64,000 nt of DNA from AP-15 sp963775875 (GTDB taxonomy: Bacteria; Pseudomonadota; Alphaproteobacteria; ATCC43930; CGMCC-115725): the NCBI GenBank assembly GCA_963775875.1, contig CAVZKP010000025.1:186001-250000 (forward strand). Reading direction: 5' to 3'. How positions within the stretch are numbered: position 1 is the stretch's first letter; every line of letters begins with the position of its first letter. Shown here piece after piece: positions 29,878 through 38,050 of the stretch. Both the position numbers and the translations under genes were made by a program. The notes beneath the pieces are model-generated. The model was not told where the DNA came from, ran no database searches, and worked only from the letters and a program-made list of their open reading frames with translations.

Positions 29878-30610
29878 TCAAAACCGGGACAGATCGAGGA
29901 GGCCCGGCTGCGACAACGTCGCAAGATCAAGCGCGTAGCGTGTCAGGTCCCATGGCGGCCCTGGCGCAGACGCCCATTTCTGGTCGCTGTTGAAGCTGTG
30001 CTGCCCTTGGTCGACATGGCTCAAGATCAAAAAGAAGATGCCGCTCCATTGCGATTCGAATACGCCGATCGGCTCGCTGCGCATGCCGTTGGCCGGGTCG
30101 GAAAGCAGCACTCGGCCTTTCTCGATCCCCTCGAGCACGACGAAATGACGATAGCCGCGCACGTTCAACAGCACGATCGCCGGCAACCGCACCTCGGCGA
30201 GCTTGCTCAACGGCGCCCGATAGCCATTCGATTCGAGCCCATTCCGGGTTAAAAAGTTCTTGATGTCCAGCAGCGAGAACCCGGACTCGCTGATCACCTG
30301 CTTGTTGCCATGCAGGATCATGTCGTTAAACACTGCCGTCTCGCTGACCGGTATGTTGTAGTTGTAGCTCAGCAAGGTGGCGAGGGCCGCCGAGCCGCAG
30401 GAGAAATCGTGCTGCTGGGCGATCGTCGCCTGGTATTTCTTCTCCTGGAAGCTCTGGACATTCAGCGACATCGCGCCCGCCGCCCACCCCGACATCGAGG
30501 TAGAGCGAGCCGGCCCGAGCCGGCGCCGCCGCGGGAAGGAAGGCCGCGCCGAGCCACAGCACCGATGCCGCCCGCCGCAGCCTGGTTCCCGGTCCCGTCA
30601 TCGCACGCAT
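29878..30610 (-). CDS. FapD-like C39 peptidase with Sec signal peptide, +1 frameshift after the signal
   Basis: Papain-like C39 peptidase: oxyanion Gln and nucleophile Cys in QQHDFSCGSAALATLL, His in YRHFVVLEGI and Asp in LLSDPANG. There is no ABC transporter domain, as in FapD of Pseudomonas. Upstream, one frame over, lies RRAASVLWLGAAFLPAAAPARAG, a clear Sec signal peptide, followed by SLYLDVGV. One extra base near 30485 separates it from AMSLNVQSFQEKKYQATIA. Joined, it is a ~243-residue periplasmic protease. Without the repair the readable frame starts at 30495 and would be cytoplasmic. Its neighbours carry candidate cleavage sites. Confidence 0.72.
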
Positions 30611-30644
30611 TTTATATCAGACAGCCGTTTCTTAACCGCTAATC

Positions 30645-31022
30645 TCAGGGCGTCACGGTAATGTTGATCGTGGTGCTGACCTGCATGATCGAGTTGTTGC
30701 CGAAATTCTGCAGCACCGAGGTGATGCCGGCATTGTTGTCGATCGAGTGATCGTTGGTAATCGTCCCGGTCAGCGGACTTAGGATTACCGCGTTGTTGGC
30801 GGTCGTGCCGGCGGCGGTTGCTGCACCATCGCCGGTGTTGATGGTAATGCCGCGGGCGCGCACGTTGCCGAGCTCGGCTGTTGACACCGCGGAACCCGCC
30901 AGCACACCGAGCACCGCTCCCGGCTTTGTCGCCGCGCCGGCTTCAGCGGCGAGGCTCGAACCGGAAGACCCGAGCGCTGCTGCAAGCAGCGACGCAGCGA
31001 CCCAGATCGCGGAGGCTTTCAT
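30645..31022 (-). CDS. small exported Asn-rich protein of the Fap-like locus
   Basis: 125 residues from ATG 31022, with signal peptide MKASAIWVAASLLAAALGSS and cleavage after SLAA. The mature part has VSTAELGNVRARGITI, which resembles a C39 leader site (S-x2-EL-x2-V) but with A-R-G instead of GG, and NNAGITSVLQNFGNNSIMQV followed by STTINITV. The G-I-x3-Q-N-x-G-x-N-S-x-x-Q pattern is shared with the C-terminus of the repeat-rich subunit encoded next door. Probably a minor subunit or nucleator. It lies 86 bp after the subunit gene. Confidence 0.5.
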   Translation of the reverse strand: MKASAIWVAASLLAAALGSSGSSLAAEAGAATKPGAVLGVLAGSAVSTAELGNVRARGITINTGDGAATAAGTTANNAVILSPLTGTITNDHSIDNNAGITSVLQNFGNNSIMQVSTTINITVTP

Positions 31023-31107
31023 GTTTCCAATCCCTATTATAAATGGCGGAGGCGCGGTCCGCACCGCCGAGCTCTCGACGATGCGGACCGATCCAGTCGC
31101 GCGAGCC

Positions 31108-32491
31108 TTATTTCAAGGGGCCCGTAATCGTGGGGCTGAACCCGCTCAGCCCGCCGCCATTGCCGCCGACCGTGGAGGTCAGTGCAACCGCGTTCTGCTG
31201 CACCGAGCCGGCGCCGGTGTTCAGGTTGGCCTGCAGGATGCCCTGACCGGCCATCGAGTTGGTCATCGACACATCGCCGCTGTACCCACCCTTGCCGAGC
31301 GAGACGTACTTGTTGTTGCCGACGGTCGCACCGGCAACCGCCCCGTTGGCCCCGGCGGTGACCGTCGTCGTCGGGTTATAAGTCGTCGACTGGCTCAAGG
31401 TGCCGCCGCCAACGATCGAGTTTTTCAACGTCGCGTTGATGTTGGTGCTCGAATCGGTGAAGCTATTGGTCTTGGTGCTGGTGTTGGTTTGCCGCTGTCC
31501 TTGTTGCTGGTGTTGTTGCTGTCCTTGTGCTGGTGTTGGTGCTGCTGTCGCTGAAGCTATTGGTCTTGGTGCTGGTCTTGCTGTCGCTGTTGGTGCTGCT
31601 GTCGGTGTAGGTGCTGCTCTTGCTGCTGGTGTAGGTATTGCCGCCATTATTGATGTTGGTCGCCTTGCCGCCAGTCGTCGCCGACGCCGTGCCGCCGGTG
31701 CTGCCCATCGACGACGCCGAATTCGTCTTGGTCGAGCTGATTGTTGGAGTTCTTGGTCGAGGTCGGGGTGATCGTCACGGTCTTGGTGTTGTTCGAGGCC
31801 GTGGTGTTGCCCGACAGCAGGGAGGTCGCCTTGCTGCCGTTATTGGCGGCTGGGCTGCCGGCGCCAGACGCGTTTGCCGAACTCGTGGTGGTCTTGGTCG
31901 GCGTGATCGTCGTCGTCGTTCGTGTTGCCCGAGAGCAGCGAGGTGCTGTGCTGCCATTGTTGGCCTGGCCGGGCTGCTGTGTCTTGCCGTCGTGTTGCCA
32001 GACGTCGTCGTTGTTGGTCGGCGTAATGGTCGTCGTGTTGTTGGAGTTCTTGGTGCTGGTCGGCGTGATGGTGGTGGTGTTGTTGGAGGCCTTGGTGCTG
32101 GTGCTGGTGCTGCTGTCGTGAAGCTGGTGGTCTTGGTGCTGGTCGGGGTGATCGTGGTGGTCTTGGTGTTGCTGCTGCTCAGCGTGTTGCCGTTGGCCTG
32201 AACCGCGGTGCTGCCGTATCGTCGGCGGTTGTTCGCACTCTTGGTGCTGGTCGGCGTGACCGTGGTGGTCTCGGTGCCCGCTAGCAGCGAGTTGCCGTTG
32301 GCGCTGTTGCCCGAGTTCTTGGTGTTGCCGGAGTTGGTGTTGGTGGCGTTACCGCCGGGCAGGGTCGCGGTGCCGGCGCCGCCGGTCGCGCTGGCCGCGC
32401 CGCTATTGGTGCTCGTCGGTGAGTTTTGCGCGAAAGCCGCCCCGGCACTCAGGGCGAGGACCGCACAAGTTGCTAACAGAACCTTCTTCAT
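31108..32491 (-). pseudogene. repeat-rich amyloid-like subunit (FapB/FapC-like), several frame changes
   Basis: Signal peptide MKKVLLATCAVLALSAGAAF, then low-complexity Thr/Ser/Asn/Gly sequence. About four imperfect ~30-residue repeats follow the pattern NGnsLLsGnt..TTTITPTSTKnsNN, then TDSSTN/TNSFTDSSTN repeats. A non-repetitive C-terminus has NSIVGGGTLSQSTTYNPTTT, NNKYVSLGKGGYSGDVS and GQGILQANLNTGAGSVQQN. At least five single-base frame changes of both signs break the repeat array (for example, SFT-DSS lost near 32120). Reconstructed length is about 460 residues. Composition, leader and neighbours (C39 peptidase, coiled-coil barrel) suggest the secreted fibre subunit. A sigma-54 promoter lies upstream. 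Confidence 0.55.
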
Positions 32492-32629
32492 CTCTCATTC
32501 CTCTTTCGTTTCCCCGCCCCTGCGGCGGAAGCCATGACATGCCTGCATGTTCCAGTCTGGAACCGCCGACGGCGACGATCGCCGCCGTCTAGTGATTCCT
32601 CGCTCGATTTCCCGCAGACCCTCTACACG

Positions 32630-32646
32630 AGCAATCGGCATGCCAA
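32630..32646 (-). promoter_or_regulatory. sigma-54 promoter of the amyloid operon
   Basis: Minus strand TTGGCATGCCGATTGCT matches the YTGGCACGRNNNTTGCW consensus at all but two non-critical positions, with the correct GG-GC spacing. Transcription would start near 32618, giving a ~125-nt leader before the subunit ATG at 32491. Paired TGTCTCAT boxes lie 90-120 bp upstream, a standard activator distance, and a sigma-54 activator gene is the next gene upstream. Confidence 0.7.
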
Positions 32647-32706
32647 CCAATCGCACTCCGAATTGCCCTCAAAAAACCCTTGTTTTCAAGGGTTTGCCAA
32701 TGAGTT

Positions 32707-32767
32707 GTTAACGATTTTCCGCTAACCTTGGTAGAATGAGACAGTTGCCGCGTCTGTCGATGAGACA
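32707..32767 (-). promoter_or_regulatory. candidate upstream activator sites: two TGTCTCAT boxes plus GTTA...TAAC element
   Basis: On the minus strand TGTCTCAT occurs at 32760-32767 and 32736-32743, 24 bp apart (just over two helical turns). Next to them GTTAgcggaaaatcgtTAAC (32707-32726) is symmetric at its ends and resembles the GTAAA-nn-TTTCCGACA motif seen near other genes here. A matching pair with 23-bp spacing lies upstream of the PEP-CTERM gene (38049-38079). Confidence 0.5.
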
Positions 32768-32887
32768 ACCGTCCGATACAGCCGTTGCAACGCGCCGCCG
32801 AGGCGACGACCGGCAGGCCGGACCGCCCCGCGACCCGATCCTGGCGCCGCCGGCCGACCGCGGCCTCGGGCGGATGGCGATCGCGCG

Positions 32888-34060
32888 TCACGGCTGCGGC
32901 TCCGACTTTGGTTCCGGCTCGGAATCTGGCTCCGGCCCCGAATTTGGCTCCGGCTCGGTCGGCTGCACCAGATAATGTTGCGCGAGTTCGATCCGGTTGC
33001 GCTGCAGCATGCGGTACAGGGTGGCGCGGGCGACGCCGAGCAACTGCGCCGCCCGGGTCATATTGAACCCGCTTTCCTGCAAGGCCTGCAGGATCGCATC
33101 GCGCTCGCCGTCGCTGCCCGGCTTTGGCCGCACAGCCCGCAACCGTGACGCTCGCCCGGGGGCTCGGGGCGCGGCGGCCATCACTGGCAGGGGCGCCGCA
33201 TCGAGCCGCAGATCGGAGATTTCGATCAGCGGGCCGTTGGCCAGCACCACCGCGCGGCGCAAGGTGGCGATCAGCTCGCGCACATTGCCCGGCCACGGAT
33301 AGGCCAAGATCGCGGCCAACGCCGCCGGGGTGAAACCGCGCAGGTCGCGCCCCAGCTCCTGGGCGATCTGGCGCAGGAAATAGACGGCCAGCACCTCGAC
33401 GTCGCCGTCACGCTCGCGCAATGCCGGAAGGTGCAGGCTCAGCACGTTCAGCCGATAGTAAAGATCCTCGCGCAGCCGCCCGGCGGCGATCGCCTCGCGC
33501 AGCCGCACATTGGTCGCGGCGACGACGCGGACATCGACCTTGATCGGCTGGCGGCCGCCGACGCGCAGGATCTCCCCCTCCTGCAGAAAGCGCAGCAGCA
33601 GCCCCTGCAGGTCGATCGGCATGTCGCCGATCTCGTCGAGAAACAGCGTGCCGCGATGGGCGTGCTCGATATGCCCGTGCTTGCGGCCGTTGGCTCCGGT
33701 GAACGACCCCTTCTCGTAGCCGAACAGCTCCGAGGCGATCAACGTCGCCGGCACCGCGGCGCAGTTGAGCGCGACATAGGGCCCGCGCGACCGGCTCGAG
33801 CGCTCATGGATCGCCCGCGCCACCAATTCCTTGCCGGTGCCGCTCTCGCCGGTGATCAGCACCGGCACATCGCAAGCGGCAAAGCGGCGGACCTGCTCGA
33901 AGACGTCGAGCATTGCCGGGCTGTTGCCGACCATGAACACGGTCGGCGTACCCTGCATCCCCTCCTCGGCGGCGCCCGAGGCGCATAGCGGCACGTTCAC
34001 TGGCGCCTGCGCCCAGCGACGGGTTGGACCGTCGAATTGCATCACAGCCTGGCTGCCCAT
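32888..34060 (-). CDS. sigma-54-dependent transcriptional activator (NtrC/Fis type, no receiver domain)
   Basis: About 390 residues from ATG 34060 with a GGGGG stretch upstream; a TTG at 34183 would extend it. A short N-region of roughly 35 residues lacks any receiver or GAF fold. The AAA+ domain has Walker A GESGTGKE, the sigma-54 contact loop GSFTGAN (SFTGA in place of the usual AFTGA), GTLFLDEIGDMP and the arginine-finger region LREDLYYRLNVLSLHLP. A Fis-type HTH (GFNMTRAAQLLGVARATLYR) follows. The C-terminus ends in an unusual Pro-Glu-Ser/Asn/Lys repeat tail (EPEPNSGPEPDSEPEPKSEP). With no sensory domain it may be constitutively active or controlled by level or a partner. It is the likely activator of the sigma-54 promoters found here. 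Confidence 0.9.
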   Translation of the reverse strand: MGSQAVMQFDGPTRRWAQAPVNVPLCASGAAEEGMQGTPTVFMVGNSPAMLDVFEQVRRFAACDVPVLITGESGTGKELVARAIHERSSRSRGPYVALNCAAVPATLIASELFGYEKGSFTGANGRKHGHIEHAHRGTLFLDEIGDMPIDLQGLLLRFLQEGEILRVGGRQPIKVDVRVVAATNVRLREAIAAGRLREDLYYRLNVLSLHLPALRERDGDVEVLAVYFLRQIAQELGRDLRGFTPAALAAILAYPWPGNVRELIATLRRAVVLANGPLIEISDLRLDAAPLPVMAAAPRAPGRASRLRAVRPKPGSDGERDAILQALQESGFNMTRAAQLLGVARATLYRMLQRNRIELAQHYLVQPTEPEPNSGPEPDSEPEPKSEPQP

Positions 34061-34312
34061 CAAAGCCCCCCGATCAGATGCAGGCGCGGCAGCGTGCCGT
34101 GGCCCCGGCGCGGCGCCCGATGGCCCGCTCGGCAACGGCAAAGGTAGTTTTTTGACGAACCCAATGATCCTACCACTTCCCAACCAGACCGCGTGCCGGT
34201 TCTCCGCCGCTATTGACGGCGACGCTCCCTCCGAGGCCGGGCGCGGCCCGGTGGTTCCGGACGACGATGGTCATCGTGAAAAGCGCCCTGTGCGGTTAGC
34301 TGCTCACATCAG

Positions 34313-34329
34313 TGCAATCTATGGGCCAA
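34313..34329 (-). promoter_or_regulatory. possible sigma-54 promoter of the activator gene
   Basis: Minus strand TTGGCCCATAGATTGCA keeps TTGGC, TTGCA and the exact GG-GC spacing but deviates at three middle positions. It lies ~250 bp before the ATG at 34060, or ~130 bp before the TTG at 34183. If real, the activator gene would itself be in the regulon. Confidence 0.4.
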
Positions 34330-34532
34330 GACGATTAGACCAATTATTTCAAGAGGTTTAGCCAGTCCAGCGGGGTCAAAGGCAAAAAAGTGTCAATTCC
34401 GCCGACGGTCGCATGCCGGCCCCGGACCCTTTTATGACTCGTTAAAGATGGTTAAGAACTCTCGCTTATACCGTTAAATTTCGCTATATCAGTAAGATAC
34501 GGCAACACCGATAGCAGCCGCCGCCCTATTAT

Positions 34533-34586
34533 TGTAAATTTTTCCGACAGTTCGACGGCTCGATCGGGCGTAAAATTTTCCGACAA
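34533..34586. promoter_or_regulatory. two copies of the GTAAA-TTTTCCGACA motif
   Basis: TGTAAATTTTTCCGACAG (34533-34550) and CGTAAAATTTTCCGACAA (34569-34586), 36 bp apart in the same orientation. They lie in the 582-bp gap between the activator gene and the TPR-sulfotransferase stop. The rest of that gap is AT-richer than its surroundings and holds no gene. The same motif occurs next to the mini PEP-CTERM gene (51654 and 51802). Confidence 0.5.
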
Positions 34587-34642
34587 CCGAGCCTTCGCCG
34601 CAACCGCCGCCGATTTTTTCAGTGCGGCGCCGGCCGTCGCCG

Positions 34643-36763
34643 TCAGCACCCCGGACCCGATCCGCCGGCGCGACCGTCCGGCAACAGGCGGCGCAATTCG
34701 CCGAGCCACGGCTCGTAATGGCGCCACCGCCCGACCGAGGTGGCATAGACCGGCTGGCGCGCCTGCCATCGGCTGGCGGTGACCACCGCATGCTGGTTGC
34801 GTTCCGGCTGAAGACAGGAATCATCCCAGTCGAGCCCGGTGAAGGCAATCAGCCGCCGGGTCACCGCCTCGCGATCGGCGATCAGCGCCTCGTAATCCAC
34901 TTCGAGAAAGCGTCCGGGCGGGAGCACCATGCGCCAATGGTCCATCAGCCGGGCATATTGCTGATAGGCGGCGGCGAGATCCGCCTTGTCGGTGGCGAAG
35001 CCGATTACCTGTTTGAAATGTGTAAAGTAGATCGACAGGCAGGTGTCGACCGGATGGCGGCGGCACTGAATGATGCGCGCCCCCGGCAGCAACAGGTGAA
35101 TAAGGCCGAGGCAGAGTACGTTGAACGGCAGCTTGTCGGTGATCCGGGCCGCACCGGGGCCGATGCGGCGCAATAGCGCGAGGTATTCGCCGGCAAGGTC
35201 GTGCGCCGCCGGCGCGGAGAGATAGGTCGCTTCGGCGATTCCCCGGGAGCTGGCGCGTTTGATCCAGAACGGCAGCTCGCCGCCGGCGGCCACCCGCGGG
35301 TGGCTGGAGATGATCTGCTCGACCAGGGTGGTGCCGGAGCGCGGCAGGCCGACGATCAACAGCGGCGCCTCGTCGTCCCGGCCGAGAGCCGTATTGGCGG
35401 CAAAGAAGTCGCGGGTAAATCGCCGCACCAGCCGATCGATATCGGCCGAGAATGCCGCCTGGTCGAATTTGGCGCTCCGGCTTCTGATCCGGTTGGCCAG
35501 ATCGAAATGCTGCATTGCCGCCGGGTAATCGCCCAGATCGTCGAGCAGCTTGCCGATGGCGAAATGAAGCAGGAGCCGGCCCTCGTCGTCGATCCGGTCG
35601 TCGGCGAGGACCGAAAGCATCCGCGCCAACCGTGGACGGTCGGCGTCGCTGCACCGTCGCGTATCGATCGCGGTGAAATGAGCCGAAACCTGCAGCGGGT
35701 TCAGCTCGAGGACGCGGTCGAACGCGTCGCCTGCTTCGGCAAAACGCCCTTGGCGGACGAGGACATCACCGAGCAATTGCGCCAGCGCGGCGCCGTGCGG
35801 ATGGTCGGTCAGGGCCCGCCGCAGCCGGATTTCTGCTCCGGCAAGGTTCTGCGCCAACAGCAATGCCTTGGCAAGGTTCCACTGGCCCCATTCGGAGTCT
35901 GGAGCGCTGGCCCCGGCGTGGCGAAAGCACTGCGCTGCTTCCTCGTCGTCGCCGGAAAGTTCGAGCAGCTCGCCCAGCGCGGCATGGGCTTCGGCCAGAT
36001 CCGGAGCCAGCTCGACGGCCCGGCGATAGGCCGCCTCCGCCTCGCGATACAGGCCCTGCCGGTGCAGCGCCAGGCCCAGATCGCGATAGGCCTCGGCATC
36101 GTCGCGCAACGCGGTGGCGAGTCTCAAGCTGGCCGCGGCTTCGGCGAGGCGGTTGAGCGACAGCAAGGTCCGGCCGAGCGCGTGATGCGCGGCGGCTTCG
36201 CCCGGATCGAGCTCGGTTGCCCGGCGAAAGGCAGAGACCGCGGCGGCGAGCCGGCCCGCCTCGACCAGCCGGATGCCGCGCTCGCACTGCCGCCGGGCGG
36301 CGGCGCATCGGTCGGGATCGGGCGGAACCGCGGAGCCGCCATTTGCCCGGATCGGCACGATCGGCAACGCGGCCTGGCTGCGCAGATATCGCTCGGCGGC
36401 CTGACGCTCGCGGCTCACCTCGGTCAACGGGCCGAGACCGCCGCTGCCTAAATCGCGATCGGGGAGGGTGGCGAGCGGGAGCAGCGGCGATGCTTGCCGG
36501 CTGCCGGTTCGCGCCGCCGCGCCGCAACATGATTTGAATTTGCGGCCGCTGCCGCACGGACAGGGATCATTCCGGCTTGGCTGGGGCGCCGTCCGGCCCG
36601 CGGCGCGACGTCCATTCACCGCTGAGCCTCTGGGCCGCGCCCACCGCGCGCACGCCGCGGCGCATCTTTTGCCTTTGCCATCAGCGGCCGGATCGGCCGG
36701 CATCGGTATGAAGAGCAATCTGCCGGATTTACACGCCCCTCGATCGGGGGCCGGCGCGACCAT
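34643..36763 (-). CDS. TPR-containing sulfotransferase with N-terminal SEC-C zinc finger
   Basis: 706 residues (a later start at 36703 is possible). Near residue 65-80 is a SEC-C motif, NDPCPCGSGRKFKSCCG. About seven TPRs follow (AAVSAFRRATELDPGEAAAH, YREAEAAYRRAVELAPDLAE), then a sulfotransferase domain with the PAPS P-loop GLPRSGTTLVEQIISSHP and the 3'-phosphate region IIQCRRHPVDTCLSIYF. TPR-sulfotransferases are common in Rhodospirillales-type genomes and are thought to sulfate glycans or peptides; a SEC-C head is unusual. The gene sits between the amyloid activator and the PEP-CTERM gene, so a surface-matrix substrate is plausible but unproven. Confidence 0.82.
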   Translation of the reverse strand: MVAPAPDRGACKSGRLLFIPMPADPAADGKGKRCAAACARWARPRGSAVNGRRAAGRTAPQPSRNDPCPCGSGRKFKSCCGAAARTGSRQASPLLPLATLPDRDLGSGGLGPLTEVSRERQAAERYLRSQAALPIVPIRANGGSAVPPDPDRCAAARRQCERGIRLVEAGRLAAAVSAFRRATELDPGEAAAHHALGRTLLSLNRLAEAAASLRLATALRDDAEAYRDLGLALHRQGLYREAEAAYRRAVELAPDLAEAHAALGELLELSGDDEEAAQCFRHAGASAPDSEWGQWNLAKALLLAQNLAGAEIRLRRALTDHPHGAALAQLLGDVLVRQGRFAEAGDAFDRVLELNPLQVSAHFTAIDTRRCSDADRPRLARMLSVLADDRIDDEGRLLLHFAIGKLLDDLGDYPAAMQHFDLANRIRSRSAKFDQAAFSADIDRLVRRFTRDFFAANTALGRDDEAPLLIVGLPRSGTTLVEQIISSHPRVAAGGELPFWIKRASSRGIAEATYLSAPAAHDLAGEYLALLRRIGPGAARITDKLPFNVLCLGLIHLLLPGARIIQCRRHPVDTCLSIYFTHFKQVIGFATDKADLAAAYQQYARLMDHWRMVLPPGRFLEVDYEALIADREAVTRRLIAFTGLDWDDSCLQPERNQHAVVTASRWQARQPVYATSVGRWRHYEPWLGELRRLLPDGRAGGSGPGC

Positions 36764-36807
36764 CGGGTCTCGGCAGCGTGGAGTTCGCGCGGCTCATCCC
36801 CGGGGCG

Positions 36808-37911
36808 TCAGACCCGATAGCGGCGAAACATGGCGAACATCGCCAGCGCGGAACCGAGCACGGCCCATGACCCGGGCTCCGGCACCTGCGTCGGGGTGCA
36901 AAGATTGTCGCTGCAATCAAACAGATGATTGTGGATCTCCGCGCCGATGGCGACAGTACCGCCAATACTGTTGGCCACGACGTTGCCTTCGATAAAAGAG
37001 CTGCTTTGCACATTCGCGTTGGGCGCGAGGATCGAGGCCTCCCACGCATTGTCGATGTTTACGCTCGTCGCATCCGAAAAATTGAAGATGATCCCCGGCA
37101 GCGGAAACAGCGGATTAAAAGTGAAGGCGCTGGTATAGCTCGAACCGGTGACATTGACGACGCCGTCGCAACTAGGCGGGTTGGGAACGCTGGAGAAGCA
37201 ACTGGGGAAAGCCATATTGGTCGTGAAGGATTCGAGCTGCGCCGTGGTCAGGTTCCACACCGTGGGACCGGGACCGGGGCCGACGCTGAATACGCCTGTC
37301 GTCGGGTTGAAGCTGCCGGTATTCGTCATCGCGGCGAGCGAGGCGGAGAGCGCTTTCAGCGGGTCCCAGATGTCGACGGCGAAGGTGGCGGCGTTGTTCG
37401 GCTGCTCCGGCACGCCGGTCGCTCCCGGAAACGTGTAGGGCGGCCCGGTAACCGTGGCGCCCAAAAACGAACCGGTGTTTCCGGTACCGATGAAGACGTT
37501 GCGGCCCGCCGGCTCGGCCCAGGTTCCGGAGTTGGTTCCGAACACGTTGACCTGGCCGTAACCGGTCGGCGGCGCCGGCGTGGCGACCGAATTAAGTATG
37601 CCGCTGCCGCTGAGGTTCCCACCGATCAGCACGTTCCCCTGGACGTCGCTGGTCGTCGCGAAATTGCCGTTGGTGATGAGGTTGAAGTCGGAAATCAAGG
37701 TCTGCGGCGAGAACGGCGTCGCCTCGGCCGTGGCCATCGTCGCCAGCGTCGCGATCGCTGCGAGCGAACCCGCCAACCACTTGCACAGAGCCATCCCTGG
37801 AGCCTTTGCGTTGGTGACCCGTGTCCACGACCGCGGCCGCGCCGACACCGCGCTCGCCATTCCGGCCAGCGCCGCGATCATGGCCGCTGAACCCGTGCTC
37901 GGCTTACACAT
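36808..37911 (-). CDS. PEP-CTERM-sorted choice-of-anchor-A protein
   Basis: Up to 367 residues. The best RBS (TTAGGGG) precedes ATG 37911, but the classic signal peptide (MALCKWLAGSLAAIATLATM) begins at ATG 37794. The mature protein starts with the choice-of-anchor-A pattern DFNLITNGNFATTSDVQGNV, then LIGGNLSGSG. It has two Cys pairs (PSCFSSVPNPPSCDG, DCSDNLC). It ends in a PEP-CTERM sorting signal: VPEPGSWAVLGSALAMFAMF, then RRYRV. Exosortase (EpsH-type) would cleave this tail; none is in the window. These proteins belong to biofilm/floc matrices that also contain exopolysaccharide. A strong sigma-54 promoter lies upstream. Confidence 0.85.
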   Translation of the reverse strand: MCKPSTGSAAMIAALAGMASAVSARPRSWTRVTNAKAPGMALCKWLAGSLAAIATLATMATAEATPFSPQTLISDFNLITNGNFATTSDVQGNVLIGGNLSGSGILNSVATPAPPTGYGQVNVFGTNSGTWAEPAGRNVFIGTGNTGSFLGATVTGPPYTFPGATGVPEQPNNAATFAVDIWDPLKALSASLAAMTNTGSFNPTTGVFSVGPGPGPTVWNLTTAQLESFTTNMAFPSCFSSVPNPPSCDGVVNVTGSSYTSAFTFNPLFPLPGIIFNFSDATSVNIDNAWEASILAPNANVQSSSFIEGNVVANSIGGTVAIGAEIHNHLFDCSDNLCTPTQVPEPGSWAVLGSALAMFAMFRRYRV

Positions 37912-37952
37912 AGATTGCCCCTAACGCAATGACGGAAATTTGACGGTGTCGA

Positions 37953-37969
37953 CGCAAGCCGCGTGCCAA
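37953..37969 (-). promoter_or_regulatory. sigma-54 promoter of the PEP-CTERM gene
   Basis: Minus strand TTGGCACGCGGCTTGCG matches YTGGCACGRNNNTTGCW except for positions 9 and 17, including the full TTGGCACG and TTGC. Transcription would start at about 37941, 30 nt before ATG 37911. Paired TGTCTC boxes lie 80-110 bp upstream. Confidence 0.75.
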
Positions 37970-38018
37970 GCAACCGCAGGGTCGGACGCCCATTAAGTAT
38001 GATGCAGCCCAATATGTT

Positions 38019-38050
38019 GGCGGGATCGGATTTTCCTCCCCGATCCCGCC
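38019..38050. other. 11-bp perfect inverted repeat between the PEP-CTERM and hydrolase genes
   Basis: GGCGGGATCGG-n10-CCGATCCCGCC. It has no following T-run on either strand. It lies between the sigma-54 promoter and the TGTCTC boxes of the PEP-CTERM gene, and also beyond the stop of the alpha/beta-hydrolase gene. It could be a rho-independent-like end for the hydrolase or an operator. Confidence 0.6.

Noticed and set aside
31400..32201. Plus-strand Val/Leu-rich frames resembling membrane proteins opposite the repeat gene
   Set aside because: They arise from antisense reading of ACC/AAC/AGC repeats (GGT/GTT/GCT); the signal peptide and C-terminus support the minus strand.
32589..33296. Long minus-strand open frame overlapping the sigma-54 activator end
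   Set aside because: It is an out-of-frame shadow of the activator gene; composition is Arg/Ala-rich with no motif, and it would cover the sigma-54 promoter.
34394..34412. Minus-strand TTGACAC-T6-GCC as a promoter of the activator gene
   Set aside because: GG-to-GC spacing is one base short and the invariant G of -24 is A; no sigma-70 -10 at the right distance.
35201..36451. 416-codon plus-strand frame opposite the sulfotransferase
   Set aside because: Antisense shadow; the minus-strand gene has clear TPR and PAPS motifs.
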